From positions 265,795,930 to 265,859,929 of the forward strand of contig JARYHS010008074.1 of assembly GCA_031002005.1 (NCBI GenBank): a DNA stretch of 64,000 nt, given 5' to 3'. The position numbers and the translations under genes are program-made. The stretch is from Vandiemenella viatica (taxonomy: Eukaryota; Arthropoda; Insecta; Orthoptera; Morabidae). Position 1 is the stretch's first letter. Each line of letters starts with the position of its first letter. The notes under the pieces are model-generated. The model saw nothing but the letters and a program-made list of their open reading frames with translations, ran no database searches and was not told the origin of the DNA. Shown here in pieces: positions 33,201 to 42,949 of the stretch.

Positions 33201-34525
33201 TTGCACACTTGGCGGATTTTTAACCACTTGTGCGTTTTCAGTCTGTGTAAAGTTAACATTTTTTAAATTTAAAAATCGTAATATGAGTTAAATGATGATA
33301 GATATTGATCTTCTCATTTCGTTAGCAGAAGCGAGACCAGTTTTAAGAGACAAAACATTAGATTCTTTTAAATATCGGGACGCTACCAGGAACGCTTGGA
33401 AAGAAGTGTGCCTTGAAATTCGGAATGATTTTGATGAAATGGAAAATGAGGAAAAATGCCTTTGGATAGTAAACTTTTGATCACGTATTTACATTAACTT
33501 TTACAGCTTCAACTAGAACTTGAAAAATGTTGAATCACATTTTATAGAAAGATTTTTATGTTTAATACTATATAACTGTGTCCTTATATCTTAGACATTT
33601 GCCAAGGAACACTTTCAACATTAGACCTAAATTGTCGTTTTGAGACTTTTTTTTTTAACACAGCAGTGATGATTACAGTGAGACAAGCTATTCAGTAAAT
33701 TCGGCATCATCTTCGCCATTTACTTTCGATTTTTCTTTGTAAAGTAATTGTCATTAAAACACTCAACATATTACAATCTAACCACAAAAGTTTAACTAGT
33801 CGATTGTGCTTGTAAGTATAAAAGTTATATAAACTCCACAGTGATGAGTTGATTACACAGTGAAGTACATGTGTTAGTTACAAATAACTGTTAAGTCTTA
33901 TCCATTATATGGCATAGTGTATTTTTCAAACTTTTCTTGTACACCTATTCGTATTCACCTCAAGAAGTTTTCATCCTAATTAACATAAAATATAGAGGAT
34001 TGGAATTATGTAAAATAAAAAGTTTATCTATAGTAGGTCCATGAGAAATCTGCTTACTTCAAAGTGATTGCCAGCATTTCCACACGTTAAATACAACTCA
34101 TCAACTGGGCATTTCTCCTTTGAATGCTGTATTTTAGTTTCGCAAGCAATTTTCGAAATAAAAATCCCAAAATAATTTATAAACTTGGGGTCGTCGTTCC
34201 TTAAATATTCTGTTCTCCTTTGATTTTTTTCTTTTCCTATTTCTATGGTTTCGGAACCATTAAAATAACAATTTTAAAACCTAACTATGAAGTAATGAAC
34301 ACCAAATTAATTAAATTGACTTCTAATTTCACAAAATGACACTCAAATCATCAAAAGCAAGGTACTGACATCCGACCACGTCATCTTTTAGCAGTTCTTC
34401 ATAGCAGGGGAAGCTTAACCGTTGAAATAGCAGCGGCAGTTCTACCGCTGAATGTGTAAACACCTCAAATTCTGTAGGTGGCGACGGTTAAGTTTCCGCA
34501 GCGGTAAAAACCGCCCAGTGTGTAA
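33201..34525 (+). mobile_element. Harbinger-like DNA transposon coding a MADF protein
   Basis: The ends form an inverted repeat: TTGCACACTTGGCGG (33201-33215) against TTACACACTGGGCGG read inward from 34525, 13 of 15 matching, with further similarity into TTTTTAACC. The inside codes for a MADF domain (33292-33480). PIF/Harbinger elements carry a second gene for a MADF or Myb DNA-binding partner, so this context fits. No transposase was found and no flanking duplication could be fixed. Length is close to the two AGGCCC elements. Confidence 0.6.
33292..33480 (+). CDS. MADF-domain fragment (transposon accessory protein)
   Basis: The 62 codons read IDIDLLISLAEARPVLRD, then YRDATRNAWKEV and FDEMENEEK. 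This is the first half of a MADF domain (LIxxVxxRPxLWDxxxxxYxDxxxRxxAWxEI). MADF is a Myb/SANT-related DNA-binding fold that in Harbinger elements helps the transposase recognise ends and enter the nucleus. The frame stops after KCLWIVNF, where a full domain would continue with FGKxVxxRWxNLR. A splice donor GATA|GTAAAC near 33465 could lead to a further exon, or the copy is truncated. Start is the ATG at 33292 or 33295. Confidence 0.65.
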   Translation: MMIDIDLLISLAEARPVLRDKTLDSFKYRDATRNAWKEVCLEIRNDFDEMENEEKCLWIVNF

Positions 34526-34826
34526 CCGGAAGACCGCTCGCTTTGGGGAAATTGTCCCGCCCTAGGTGAATGTGCTGTCGCTGACCTGTACATCACCGAA
34601 CCTTGTGAAGGCATATGTTACGAACCTTTCCGATTCGGTTCGAAATCGCGCGTGCCTCCAGAAGTTGATTGGGCCAATCGTTTAAGCTGGAGTTAGTGGG
34701 AATTATGGCAGCAGATAATTCTCTGCAGATTTCTAATTATTGTGAATTTCCCTGAATGTTAAAAACGCTCTGACAAGAGGCGTGGATACCACGAGCAACG
34801 CGGAGAGATGGTTCCCGCGGAAGATT

Positions 34827-34960
34827 ACTTCGTGTCCAACCCTCAGAGTTGGAGGACTTACTTGGAATCCGACCCCCGAGGTTGGAACTACGGACTTCGA
34901 GCCATATCCTCCAAGGTTGGATGTTCTTCTGACTTGGCTTCGAACCACCAAGGGTTTGAG
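34827..34960. repeat. Degenerate 33-bp tandem repeat
   Basis: Units of the form CC-(A/G)-ACC-C..-GAGGTTGGA begin at 34836, 34869 and 34902, exactly 33 bp apart, with a weaker fourth near 34944. Each unit is itself partly palindromic (CCAAC...GTTGG). On the minus strand it reads as an 11-residue repeat (TSNLGG, VVPTSGVG, SPPTLRVG), but the frame has no other support. Confidence 0.6.
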
Positions 34961-35486
34961 AAAACGTAGCAGTTAAACTAGCAGTAAGGTCACTTTCCAG
35001 TCATTCTGCACGTTGTCTGAAATACATATTGCACTTTCCATTGTAACTAATACGCTATAACACTTATGCCATCGAGGGACGCCTCCCGCCATGACGGTAA
35101 TTACGCAACGAACAGTACAGTGTGGTACTTGTCTACAGTCATTGAGTACAGCCCTGTGATGACCCTTCAAAGGAAACTTGATTGGGAGTTCTTGCCTCCG
35201 ACATTTAATAATCTAGTGACTTTAAAAGCCGCGAGATAACTTTAATTGTATCCCGGCAGGATAAACAGACATAGTGAGCTTAAAAATCACTAAATTTACT
35301 GGGTAATTTTAAATTATACTGGTGCCCGACAACTTGCAATCGAATGTAATTCACGTTAACATTGTTTTTGATTTCCTTGAGATTGGTTCCAGATTGTTTT
35401 GAAGGGGACATCTCATTCTAACCAAATGTGAAGCGTTTGTTAACCAAATGACAATTTAATGATGTTGCATTTGTTTTGCAATCATT
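34961..35486. other. Intergenic DNA, no gene seen
   Basis: No recognised domain or element. The minus frame 34973-35170 looks random in composition. Confidence 0.4.
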
Positions 35487-35498
35487 TGTTTAATCAGT

Positions 35499-35804
35499 AA
35501 GTAAAAAGTAAATTCGAGTGGTCGTAATAACCCAGTGACAGGGTGTATTATCGGCTGGGCAATCCACCCCTATCGTAGTTGCCTAGCCTAACCAGATAGC
35601 ACTATCGGGTATAGGGGACCTACAGTTTAACGTGGAATTCGAACCACGGAAGCGCTCTGGCGTACTTCACGTTATGCAGAACGCTGTGCCAGAGGTGAAG
35701 AACGTATTAAGGACCTATGAAAATCCCTGCCGAGACAAGGATTCGAACCAGGGACCTTTTGATCTCCAGTGAGATGCCTTAACCACTGAGCCACCATAGC
35801 GTTC
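35499..35804 (-). mobile_element. SINE family S2, copy 2
   Basis: Sense strand is minus. The tRNA-like head lies at the right: GGTGGCTCAGTGGTTAAGG (A box) and CTGGTTCGAATCCTTG (B box), then the body element TCCGTGGTTCGAATTCCACG shared with copy 1. Flanks carry a 12-bp duplication with one mismatch (TGTTTAATCAGT 35487-35498, TGTTTAATTAGT 35805-35816). Its tail differs from copy 1 but is also structured: CCCCTAT (35567-35573) pairs with ATAGGGG (35611-35617), and CCCAG/CTGGG stems lie nearby. Not a tRNA gene, since the body continues beyond the tRNA-like part. Confidence 0.8.
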
Positions 35805-35816
35805 TGTTTAATTAGT

Positions 35817-36346
35817 GGTGCTTATATTTTTTTTGTTTATTTGCAAACTTTGGCAATTGTAAGGCGAGGTTTTGCTTGATTCCTTTTTAAGATTTCCTGT
35901 ATTAATATTAAAGGTAAATAATCCCCAGTCTGTACGCCTGCACGAGTATAAAATAAATAAACAGCATAGGGTTTTATTTGATGTTAAAAAGAGGAGTTAG
36001 AAAGTTTTCACCCTTTCCTTCCACCCAACAATCACCCATTACACCAGATAAAGAAATTCAGGCGCAAAATGTGAATATAAAATTTCGTTAGAAACGTACA
36101 ACTACTATTTGAATTATGTTGATTCCAAAAAAAAAAATTAATTTTAATCTCAAAAAATAAAGTCTATGTAATGACAACGAACACATGAAGAGGATGAGTG
36201 AATATAGTGCAAACAAAATGTTTAATCTGAAATTGGAATGGAAAAAGCCTGAAGGACGAGTAACGGGTAAATGGTTGAGAGTAATGTGCTAGAGGAGTGA
36301 ATTGAGCAATGGAAGGGCAGAACGTGCTGCAGATGCTTATTCTCCA
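35817..36346. other. Intergenic DNA, no gene seen
   Basis: AT-rich, with an A-run near 36127-36136. No conserved frame; apparent minus frames belong to the neighbouring SINE. Confidence 0.4.
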
Positions 36347-36357
36347 CACAGAGACGG

Positions 36358-36629
36358 TTTTTTTTTTTTAACTGCTTTACGTCTCTTTTTAACATCGAGG
36401 TCTTTAGAGACGGGAAATGATGGGGGGGCAAGGATGGGGGGGCAAGGATGGGGGCAAGGAATGGGAAGGAATTCGGCCATGGCCTTTTGAAGGAAGGATT
36501 CCGGCATTTTCCTGGAGTGATTTGGGGAAACCATGGAAAACCCAAATCTGGATGCCCGGACGGGGATTCGAACCGCCGTCCTCCCGAATGCGAGGCGAGA
36601 ACGCTAACCGTTACACCGCCCTGCTCGGT
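36358..36629 (-). mobile_element. SINE family S1, complete copy
   Basis: Sense strand is minus. The tRNA-like head is at the right end (ACCGAGCAGGGCGGTGTAAC, GGTTCGAATCCCC B box at about 36565), the body contains CCATGGTTTCCCC, and the A-rich tail is at the left. It is flanked by an 11-bp duplication with one mismatch, CACAGAGACGG (36347-36357) and CACAGAGTCGG (36630-36640). A 16-bp G-rich unit (GGGGGGGCAAGGATG) is repeated at 36420-36450. Several open frames here are accidental readings through the SINE. Confidence 0.9.
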
Positions 36630-36640
36630 CACAGAGTCGG

Positions 36641-37272
36641 CCAGTCGCTGGAAATTATGCAGAATGGCAATGTTTACTATCGCCGTGTGTATGTTAAATG
36701 TAATAAGTCGTCTGTACAAAAGTTCTGAAATCGTTCCTTTTTTTTTGGTTACAAGTTTCCAAATTTTTGTCTGTGGCGTGTTAATTTCACGTTCGTGCAA
36801 CTGGTAGCATTCTTGTTACAGGTTTGGAAAGGAGTTTTATTGAAATTGCATACTGGGTACTCAGTGTACGAGATGATGATTTTATTGACAAGTTAATGAT
36901 CTCAAGATTTATATCTTTTACGTTGAAAGTATATTATCATTTAAAAAATAATGTTTTTTAGGGGACATGCATCACTAATCCTTTTAATGAAATTTATTTT
37001 CCAGGTCTTCTTTTTAAAGCATGTAACGAATCGCCCAAAATAGTGCCACAGCAGAAATGTCAAAAACTGAACCGCCATAATATCACAAACTCCGTATTCC
37101 GACCGAAGTCACGGTCACTGCATTTCTGTGGGTTGTTGTGAAATTTCAAAGTAATATTTATTTAAACAGATTCGAAGACAGGAAGTAAAATGAGGAAGTA
37201 TTTATTTACAACTATAGGTTTATTTAACTAACACAAAGTGTAAACATCAAAGCAAAATCAAATCATCGTATG
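36641..37272. other. Intergenic DNA, no gene seen
   Basis: AT-rich, no domain or repeat recognised. Confidence 0.4.
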
Positions 37273-37570
37273 ACTTGGTGGTCGGGAGATCCAGAAGGAT
37301 TGATCGGCCACCAAGTTACAGTTTTTTCGATTCGCCGCACAATACGGTCCTTGTTGTGGCAGATAAGCTACGTACCATAGGGAACCTAGTACTTAACGTG
37401 GAATCCGATCCACGGAAGTATTCTGGAGTACTTTGCATTACACAACAAGCTGTTTCAGAGGCGAAGGTCGAATTAACGGCCTTTGAAAATCCCAATCGAT
37501 ACCGGGACTCATAGCGGAGAACTTTCAATCTCTAGTTAGACTCCTTACCACTGTGTCACCAGACCGCTCA
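37273..37570 (-). mobile_element. SINE family S2, copy 3 (diverged)
   Basis: Sense strand is minus: a head like GCGGTCTGGTGACACAGTGG at the right, then the family body element TCCGTGGATCGGATTCCACG (about 37400-37419). The tail holds a perfect 9-bp stem, ACTTGGTGG (37273-37281) with CCACCAAGT (37308-37316). The B-box region has decayed (ATGAGTCCCGGT). No flanking duplication found. Confidence 0.7.
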
Positions 37571-37696
37571 AGAGTACACACATTAAACGTTTATTCAAAT
37601 CCAAAAACTTAAGAGCACTGAAACTAGTGTAACAGATAAGTATCCTGTGTATCGCGTGTACTAAGTTTACACCATTTCCTCCTGGCCAGAAAAATA

Positions 37697-38805
37697 CACT
37701 GATCAGCAAGAACATTATGACCACTTACCTAATAGCCGGTATGTCCGCCTTTGGCACGAATAAGAGTGGCGACGCGTCTTGGCATGGAAGCAATCAGGCC
37801 TTGGTTGGTGGTTGGAGGGAGTAGGCACCACATCTGCAGACACAAGTGACCCAATTCCCGTAAATTCCGGGGAGAGGGCCGATGAGCTCTGATACCACGT
37901 TTAATCACATCCCAGATGTGTTCGATCGGGTTCAGACCTGGCAAGTTGGAGGGCCAGCACATCAATTGCTACTCACCACTGTGTTTTTCGAACCACTCTA
38001 TCACATTCCTGGCCTTGTAACATGGCCCATTATCTTGTTGAAAAATGCTACTGACGTTGGGAAACATGGTCGTCATGAAGGGGTGTACGTGGTCTGCAAC
38101 CAGTGTACGATACTTATTACCCGTCATGGTTCCTTGCACCAGCTCCTCTGGACTCATGGATGCCCACGTGAATGTATCGAGATTCATCAGACCATTCAAC
38201 GCTCTGCCACTGTGCCATAGCCCAGTGACAATGGGTGACAATTGTCACGTGCCCATTTTAGTCGTAGTTGCTGATGTCGTGTTGTAAACATTGGCTCATG
38301 CATGGGTCATCGGCTGCGGAGGCCCATCGTTAGGAATCTTCAGTGCACTGTGTGTTCAGACACACTTATACTCTGCCCAGCATTAAAGTCTGATGTTAGT
38401 TCCGCCATAGATCACCGCCTGTCCTGTTTTTCCGGTCTGCCCAGCCTACGTCCGACACCTGTAATGAGGGGTGGCCGCCCAACCCCTAGACGTTCGGACG
38501 TCGTTTCACCTTGGTTTCGTCACTTGTTGAAGACATTCATCACAGCTCTTCTCGAACACCAGACAAGTCTTGTAGTTACCGAAATGCTTGTGCCGAGCCT
38601 CAGAGCCATCACAATCTGCCCTCGGTCAAACTCGGATAAATCGCGCGCCTTCCCCATTTTAAACACTGATAGCATGCTCACTGATACTACATGCATCGTG
38701 CGAATGTCTGACTAGCAGTCATTCCTCGTCAGCTGACGCTGTTATCGCCTGGACGGGTTTATATCGATAGTAGGTAAGTGATCACAACGTTCTGGCTGAT
38801 CAGTA
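37697..38805 (-). mobile_element. Tc1-like DNA transposon with broken transposase
   Basis: Inverted ends of about 36 bp match: CACTGATCAGCAAGAACATT on the left and TACTGATCAGCCAGAACGTT read inward from the right, both continuing into CACTTACCTA. TA dinucleotides flank it. The minus strand keeps most of a Tc1 transposase: an N-terminal start at about 38657 (GKARDLSEFDRGQIVMALRL), a basic GRPPL-like linker, FQQDNGPCYKAR with a catalytic Asp (38010-38060), and LNPIEHIWDVIKRG with the final Glu (37900-37940). Stops and at least one frameshift around 37966 disable it. Confidence 0.9.
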
Positions 38806-39217
38806 TATATATACACATGTTAGTACTAGATTCAGCCACGATAGAGATTGAATTGTGCCAAACTCGCATGTTAACTGATCACCAGTTTATCGATTATCAC
38901 ACAAGATTTAATATGATGCGAATTGTGGATAGGATTTTTTTAATAGAACAGTAGCGAGCGTTGTAATTAGAACACTATACCCAGGGAAATAAATAAGAAC
39001 ATAAATTTCTCACCTATAAACGTTACGTCAACATCGAGGACTGAAAAGACACTCTGCTTCATTTTTCATCTAGACAACTGTTCCATTCACCGAATTTGTC
39101 GGCAGACCATGCACAATACGGAAGCTAAGGAACGGTAATCAATGCGTGCCCGACAAGCATTTTTGTTCAGTAAATATCTGCTTAAGAAGTACCTCTCTAT
39201 TTTCACTGGTGCCAACT
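38806..39217. other. Intergenic DNA, no gene seen
   Basis: Starts with TATATATATAC beside the Tc1 end. Nothing else recognised. Confidence 0.4.
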
Positions 39218-39230
39218 ACTTACGGTATGA

Positions 39231-39439
39231 AGCCTCGCATTCGGGAGGACGGCGGTTCGAATCCCCGTCCGGGCATCCAGGTTTGGGTTTACCATGGTTT
39301 CCCAAAATCACTCCAGGTGAATGCGGGGAAGCTTCCTACAAATAGGCCATAGCCAAATTCCTTCCAGTTTCTTTCCCCAATCCCATCCCGCCTCTAATGA
39401 CCGCGCCGTCGACGAGGCGTAAAGCACAAGCAAAAAAAA
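39231..39439 (+). mobile_element. SINE family S1, 5'-truncated copy
   Basis: Sense strand plus. It starts inside the head at AGCCTCGCATTCGGGAGG, keeps GGTTCGAATCCCCG and the CCATGGTTTCCC body, and ends GACGAGGCGTAAAGC then A-run. An exact 13-bp duplication, ACTTACGGTATGA, flanks it (39218-39230 and 39440-39452). The tail differs from the copy at 36358, indicating two subfamilies (CGACGAGGCG versus GTAAAGCAGTT ends). Confidence 0.9.
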
Positions 39440-39604
39440 ACTTACGGTATGATTGCTTTTTCTCTATGAGTAATTGGACAGTTATAGACGGAAACTTTAA
39501 TAATCTTTTAAATTTGACTCCACGTTGGTACGGCATATAACTATATAAGTTGTTGGTACTATTAAGTCAAATCGCATAATGCGAAATCTTTGCGTTATAT
39601 GTGA

Positions 39605-39900
39605 CGATCTGTAAATCTTCTTCTTCTTCTTCACCACCTTTTCCCAACATTTTGGGGTCGGCTGCCTTCGATGAATTTGACTCAACGTTGGCATGGCCTT
39701 TGGAACTATGGTTTTACGGTTGCATGCCATTGCTGGTACCAAGCATTTTATGCTTAATGCCATGTCGTATTAAGTACTAATGGGAGAACTGAAGTATTGC
39801 CATCTGTCTATAAAACGTGTAAATACGTTCTGTGTGTGATAATTGTATTTTTTGTTTTAGAAATGTGTGCTTTATGGGACGGAATTAGGGACCGTCCCGA
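39605..39900 (+). repeat. Dispersed repeat family with CCATCTGTCT core, copy 2
   Basis: It opens with a TTC microsatellite, then CCCAACATTTTGGGGTCGGC, ACTATGGTTTTACGG, TTGCCATCTGTCT and GTTCTGTGTGTGATAATTG, and ends near GGACGGAATTAGGGACC. It shares these blocks with 6225-6450. Weak matches also occur at 4925-5000 and 55310-55500. Non-coding. Confidence 0.55.
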
Positions 39901-39997
39901 CATACGCCAGCCTGCCTTAAGATACACGTGCAGGCAGGGCCACAAGGAAAAAGCCTGCAGGCCAGACCTCAAGTCATCCTGGTGACACTAAAACTAA

Positions 39998-41429
39998 AGG
40001 CCCATTTAGACGACACGACCTGGTCTCCCTAAATCGTGGCCACGCCTCTTCAGCCCTGAAAATGGGTCGTCTAAACTGAGCCCCCGGTCACGTTTTTGCC
40101 GCGAGACTAGGCAGGTAGGTCGGGTGGAAATTCCATCCGATTTAGGGCAAAAGGGTGGGGGTAAGTCGGGCTCCCCCCCACCACTCTGCCCTGAAAACTG
40201 GCCGTGTAAAGCCTCACCCGGTTGAGCTGACACTGCCTGGTTCCCTGTTTTCTATTATTTTGTGATGGATGGATCCGATCATTAAGAAAAAGAAGTATTT
40301 ACAGAGTTACGGGAGGTGTAAAAGACCAACAAATTTTTGTGGGACACCTCACATAGGGTTGCCAACTTATTTAGCAAAAATATATTTGTCTTTTGAAGAG
40401 GAAAATAAAAAGTATATGAAAGGGGAAAAAATAAAAATTGGTTATTTATTGCCTTAAATACATATATTTTCGGGCTTAACTGAACTGGCTATTAACTGTT
40501 GGTTTCATTTAAGTGCTACAGCTAGAGCCACATTCTACATGTAGTATAACAAAAAAAGGAACACTGATTTTTAAATTTATGGGCGCTCTATTTCTCCCTT
40601 TCCACCATTTTGCATTTATTTCGTTTCATCATAAGCAGTAACATATGATGTCATTTGGAAATTAATTGAATTGTATAGTTTACCAAAAATAAATTGTTTC
40701 CGCATACTTTAAGGTTCCATTCAGAAATTACGGCGAGCGGACACGAGTCGACTGGAGTACAACAATACTAACGGTCCGCTATTATTGCCTCGACTCGGAT
40801 GCGGTAATTACACAGATCAGAGGATGCTAGCGAACAAACAATCGCTTGCCGATAGGCACTTTTTCTTGAAGGAGGTTGTGAAACTAGCAAACGAACGTTC
40901 AGTTACATGTGTTGTATACTTTATTCGTAGGAAAAAGTATAACAGCCAAAAATTAAATATGATACTTTATAATACAGTATGGTTGGCAACCCTAACCTCA
41001 CATGCCCTCTGTCATAACAAAGACGCGAGAAATGAGGCATTTCAGGTGTCATCTGCTAGAAATTCCTGAAATCTTCACCATTCAACACATCTAAGAGTCT
41101 AAAGTGACTGAACATATACCTTTGTAAATATAATTGCTTGGCACACGTCTTTTTTCTATTCCTTAGACTTTTCGCACAATGTCAAGAGTAAGGGTTACAC
41201 CAAGAATCTGTGTTTTTGTTAAATATGGGGCCATACAAATTCTAGTATTGCTATTAAATGGAACGTACAAATAGAGAAAGATGGATATTCGCGTGGTGGT
41301 AGGATGCTAGTGCGGTAGTAACCAGATCGCACCGGTCGTGTCGTCTAAATGCAACACACTGTCGACGGGAGGAAAGTGATATCGGGAACGGGACCAGGGT
41401 GATCGGGAACGGGTCGTCAAAATGGGCCT
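39998..41429. mobile_element. AGGCCC-ended DNA transposon, element 2 (Harbinger-like)
   Basis: It starts AGGCCCATTTAGACGACACG and the right end read inward is AGGCCCATTTTGACGACCCG. A 3-bp TAA duplication flanks it (39995-39997 and 41430-41432). A subterminal inverted copy, GGGTCGTCTAAACTGAG, lies near 40064. Length is 1,432 bp against 1,427 bp for element 1. Frames at 40269-40457 and 40785-41069 have no known domain. A smaller MITE sits inside (40356-40992). Confidence 0.7.
40356..40992. mobile_element. MITE with GGGTTGCCAAC ends, nested in element 2
   Basis: GGGTTGCCAAC at the left and GTTGGCAACCC at the right form an exact 11-bp inverted repeat flanked by TA on both sides (40354-40355, 40993-40994). 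TA duplication and size (637 bp) suit a Tc1/mariner-type MITE. No transposase is encoded. Confidence 0.7.
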
Positions 41430-41432
41430 TAA

Positions 41433-42890
41433 ACGGTAATTACATGTTGTATCAAGTTAATCCAAATGTTCTCTTGCAAACTCCATTCAAATTGGGTCAG
41501 TAATTTTCACACGATGCAGGCGCAAAGAAGAAGACAAGCAAAATTTACAATTTTATCAAATGCTGAAATTTACAAAATAAGGTGGGAGCGCCTTAACAAA
41601 TTGAAGTACCACAATTTTTTGCTTTCAAACAGAATCATTCAATTCTATTTACTTGACCGAGTTTTTTTTTTTTCTTTCATTTTCCAGGCTCTTCTCATGT
41701 ACCTCATTCTTTTACCCTTCTTCTTCTTTAATGCAGATTCTTTTGTTTCGTTCGGCTCATTTGCCTTCAGTATTTCAGCCAGCTTGGCGTAGACAACTTA
41801 GCGTTATACTCGTTGCATTTTACTTGCCATATGCAAAATTCAGTCTCATACATTTTAATAAACTCTTCCTCTACTTGGGACTTCAAGAAATCAAGGCTAT
41901 ACAGATAAAACTAAAAAATAAAACTGCTAAACACATATTGTCTCTGCTAAACACAGTGCTATTACAGGAAATCCTCAAGGCAAACTAAACACAAGCCACA
42001 CGTTGGGGTTTTGATCTCTCAGTTCCGGCCTTGAGGAAATAAGAATTGTTTTTGAAGATTTTGTGTCCTGAGCAGGCCAACGGGGCTCGCCAGTGGTCTC
42101 AAGGAAACTGCCATACACGTTCCGGAATTCCTTAAAGCCCGGACTGTACAGTCAAAACCTCAAGGATTTACTCCACGTGCAATGGCAGAGGAAAGTCGCC
42201 TAAAAAACCGCTGTCAGAACGACTGGTACGCGGAGACCTGTTCGGTTGTTCCTCCGCATCCTGTAACCTTAGATCATTGGTTTCACTGGCGGGTATGTGA
42301 CGATGTGGAGATGCTGTATGGAAATGTCAGATTATGATAAGATATCTCTGTGTAGTAAAATCCAAAATCATACCAAATTTCGCTTCTAGCTAAACACTTG
42401 CAGTGTTTAAAACTGATTAAATTTTCGTGTAGATGCCTTTATTTTAGACTTTCATATAATTAGAAACTACAATCAAATGTAACCGACTAACATTTACACT
42501 CGGAAGATCGTTATTACCAACAGAGATTTCATGGTAATTGGATCAGTTGATGGTTTAGAACGATAAGTTTTATAATTGTTAAATTTCCAGCAAGTTTCAT
42601 ACCTGATACCTTCTAAAAGATTTTTTTAACCGTTTTCTAAGATCTTTCTGAAATTGTAGGTTCCACATATTTTTTATTAGTTTTGTTTAATATTTTTGTT
42701 ATGCTTCCGAAAGGCACTCTTAGTTTTTCTATACTTATATTCAAATAAATGTGTCTCACATTCAAACGTCAACATTTTTCAAAATTTCTAATGCAATTTC
42801 TCTGCATGCAATTGGATATTTTACTACTTCTTGAAAATGGTTTTAAATTGTTTATTGGTACACCTTATTCCCTTATTGAAGAGATTTTTT
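41433..42890. other. Intergenic DNA, no gene seen
   Basis: A GC-richer stretch at 41990-42280 contains several copies of CCTCAAGG or CCTTGAGG but no recognised element. The plus frames at 41466-41988 are hydrophobic and T-rich, consistent with chance. Confidence 0.4.
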
Positions 42891-42949
42891 GACGAAAGTG
42901 CATTATTTTGCGTAAAACTCAAAGTTAAAATTTAAAGAATTTAAAAGCC

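Noticed and set aside
35750..35805. Possible tRNA gene (A and B boxes present)
   Set aside because: The sequence continues into the S2 body and tail with a flanking duplication, so it is a SINE head. The same holds for 30468-30540 and the S1 heads.
36222..36807. Frames of 103-192 codons on both strands
   Set aside because: They read through a SINE flanked by its duplication; no protein similarity is expected.
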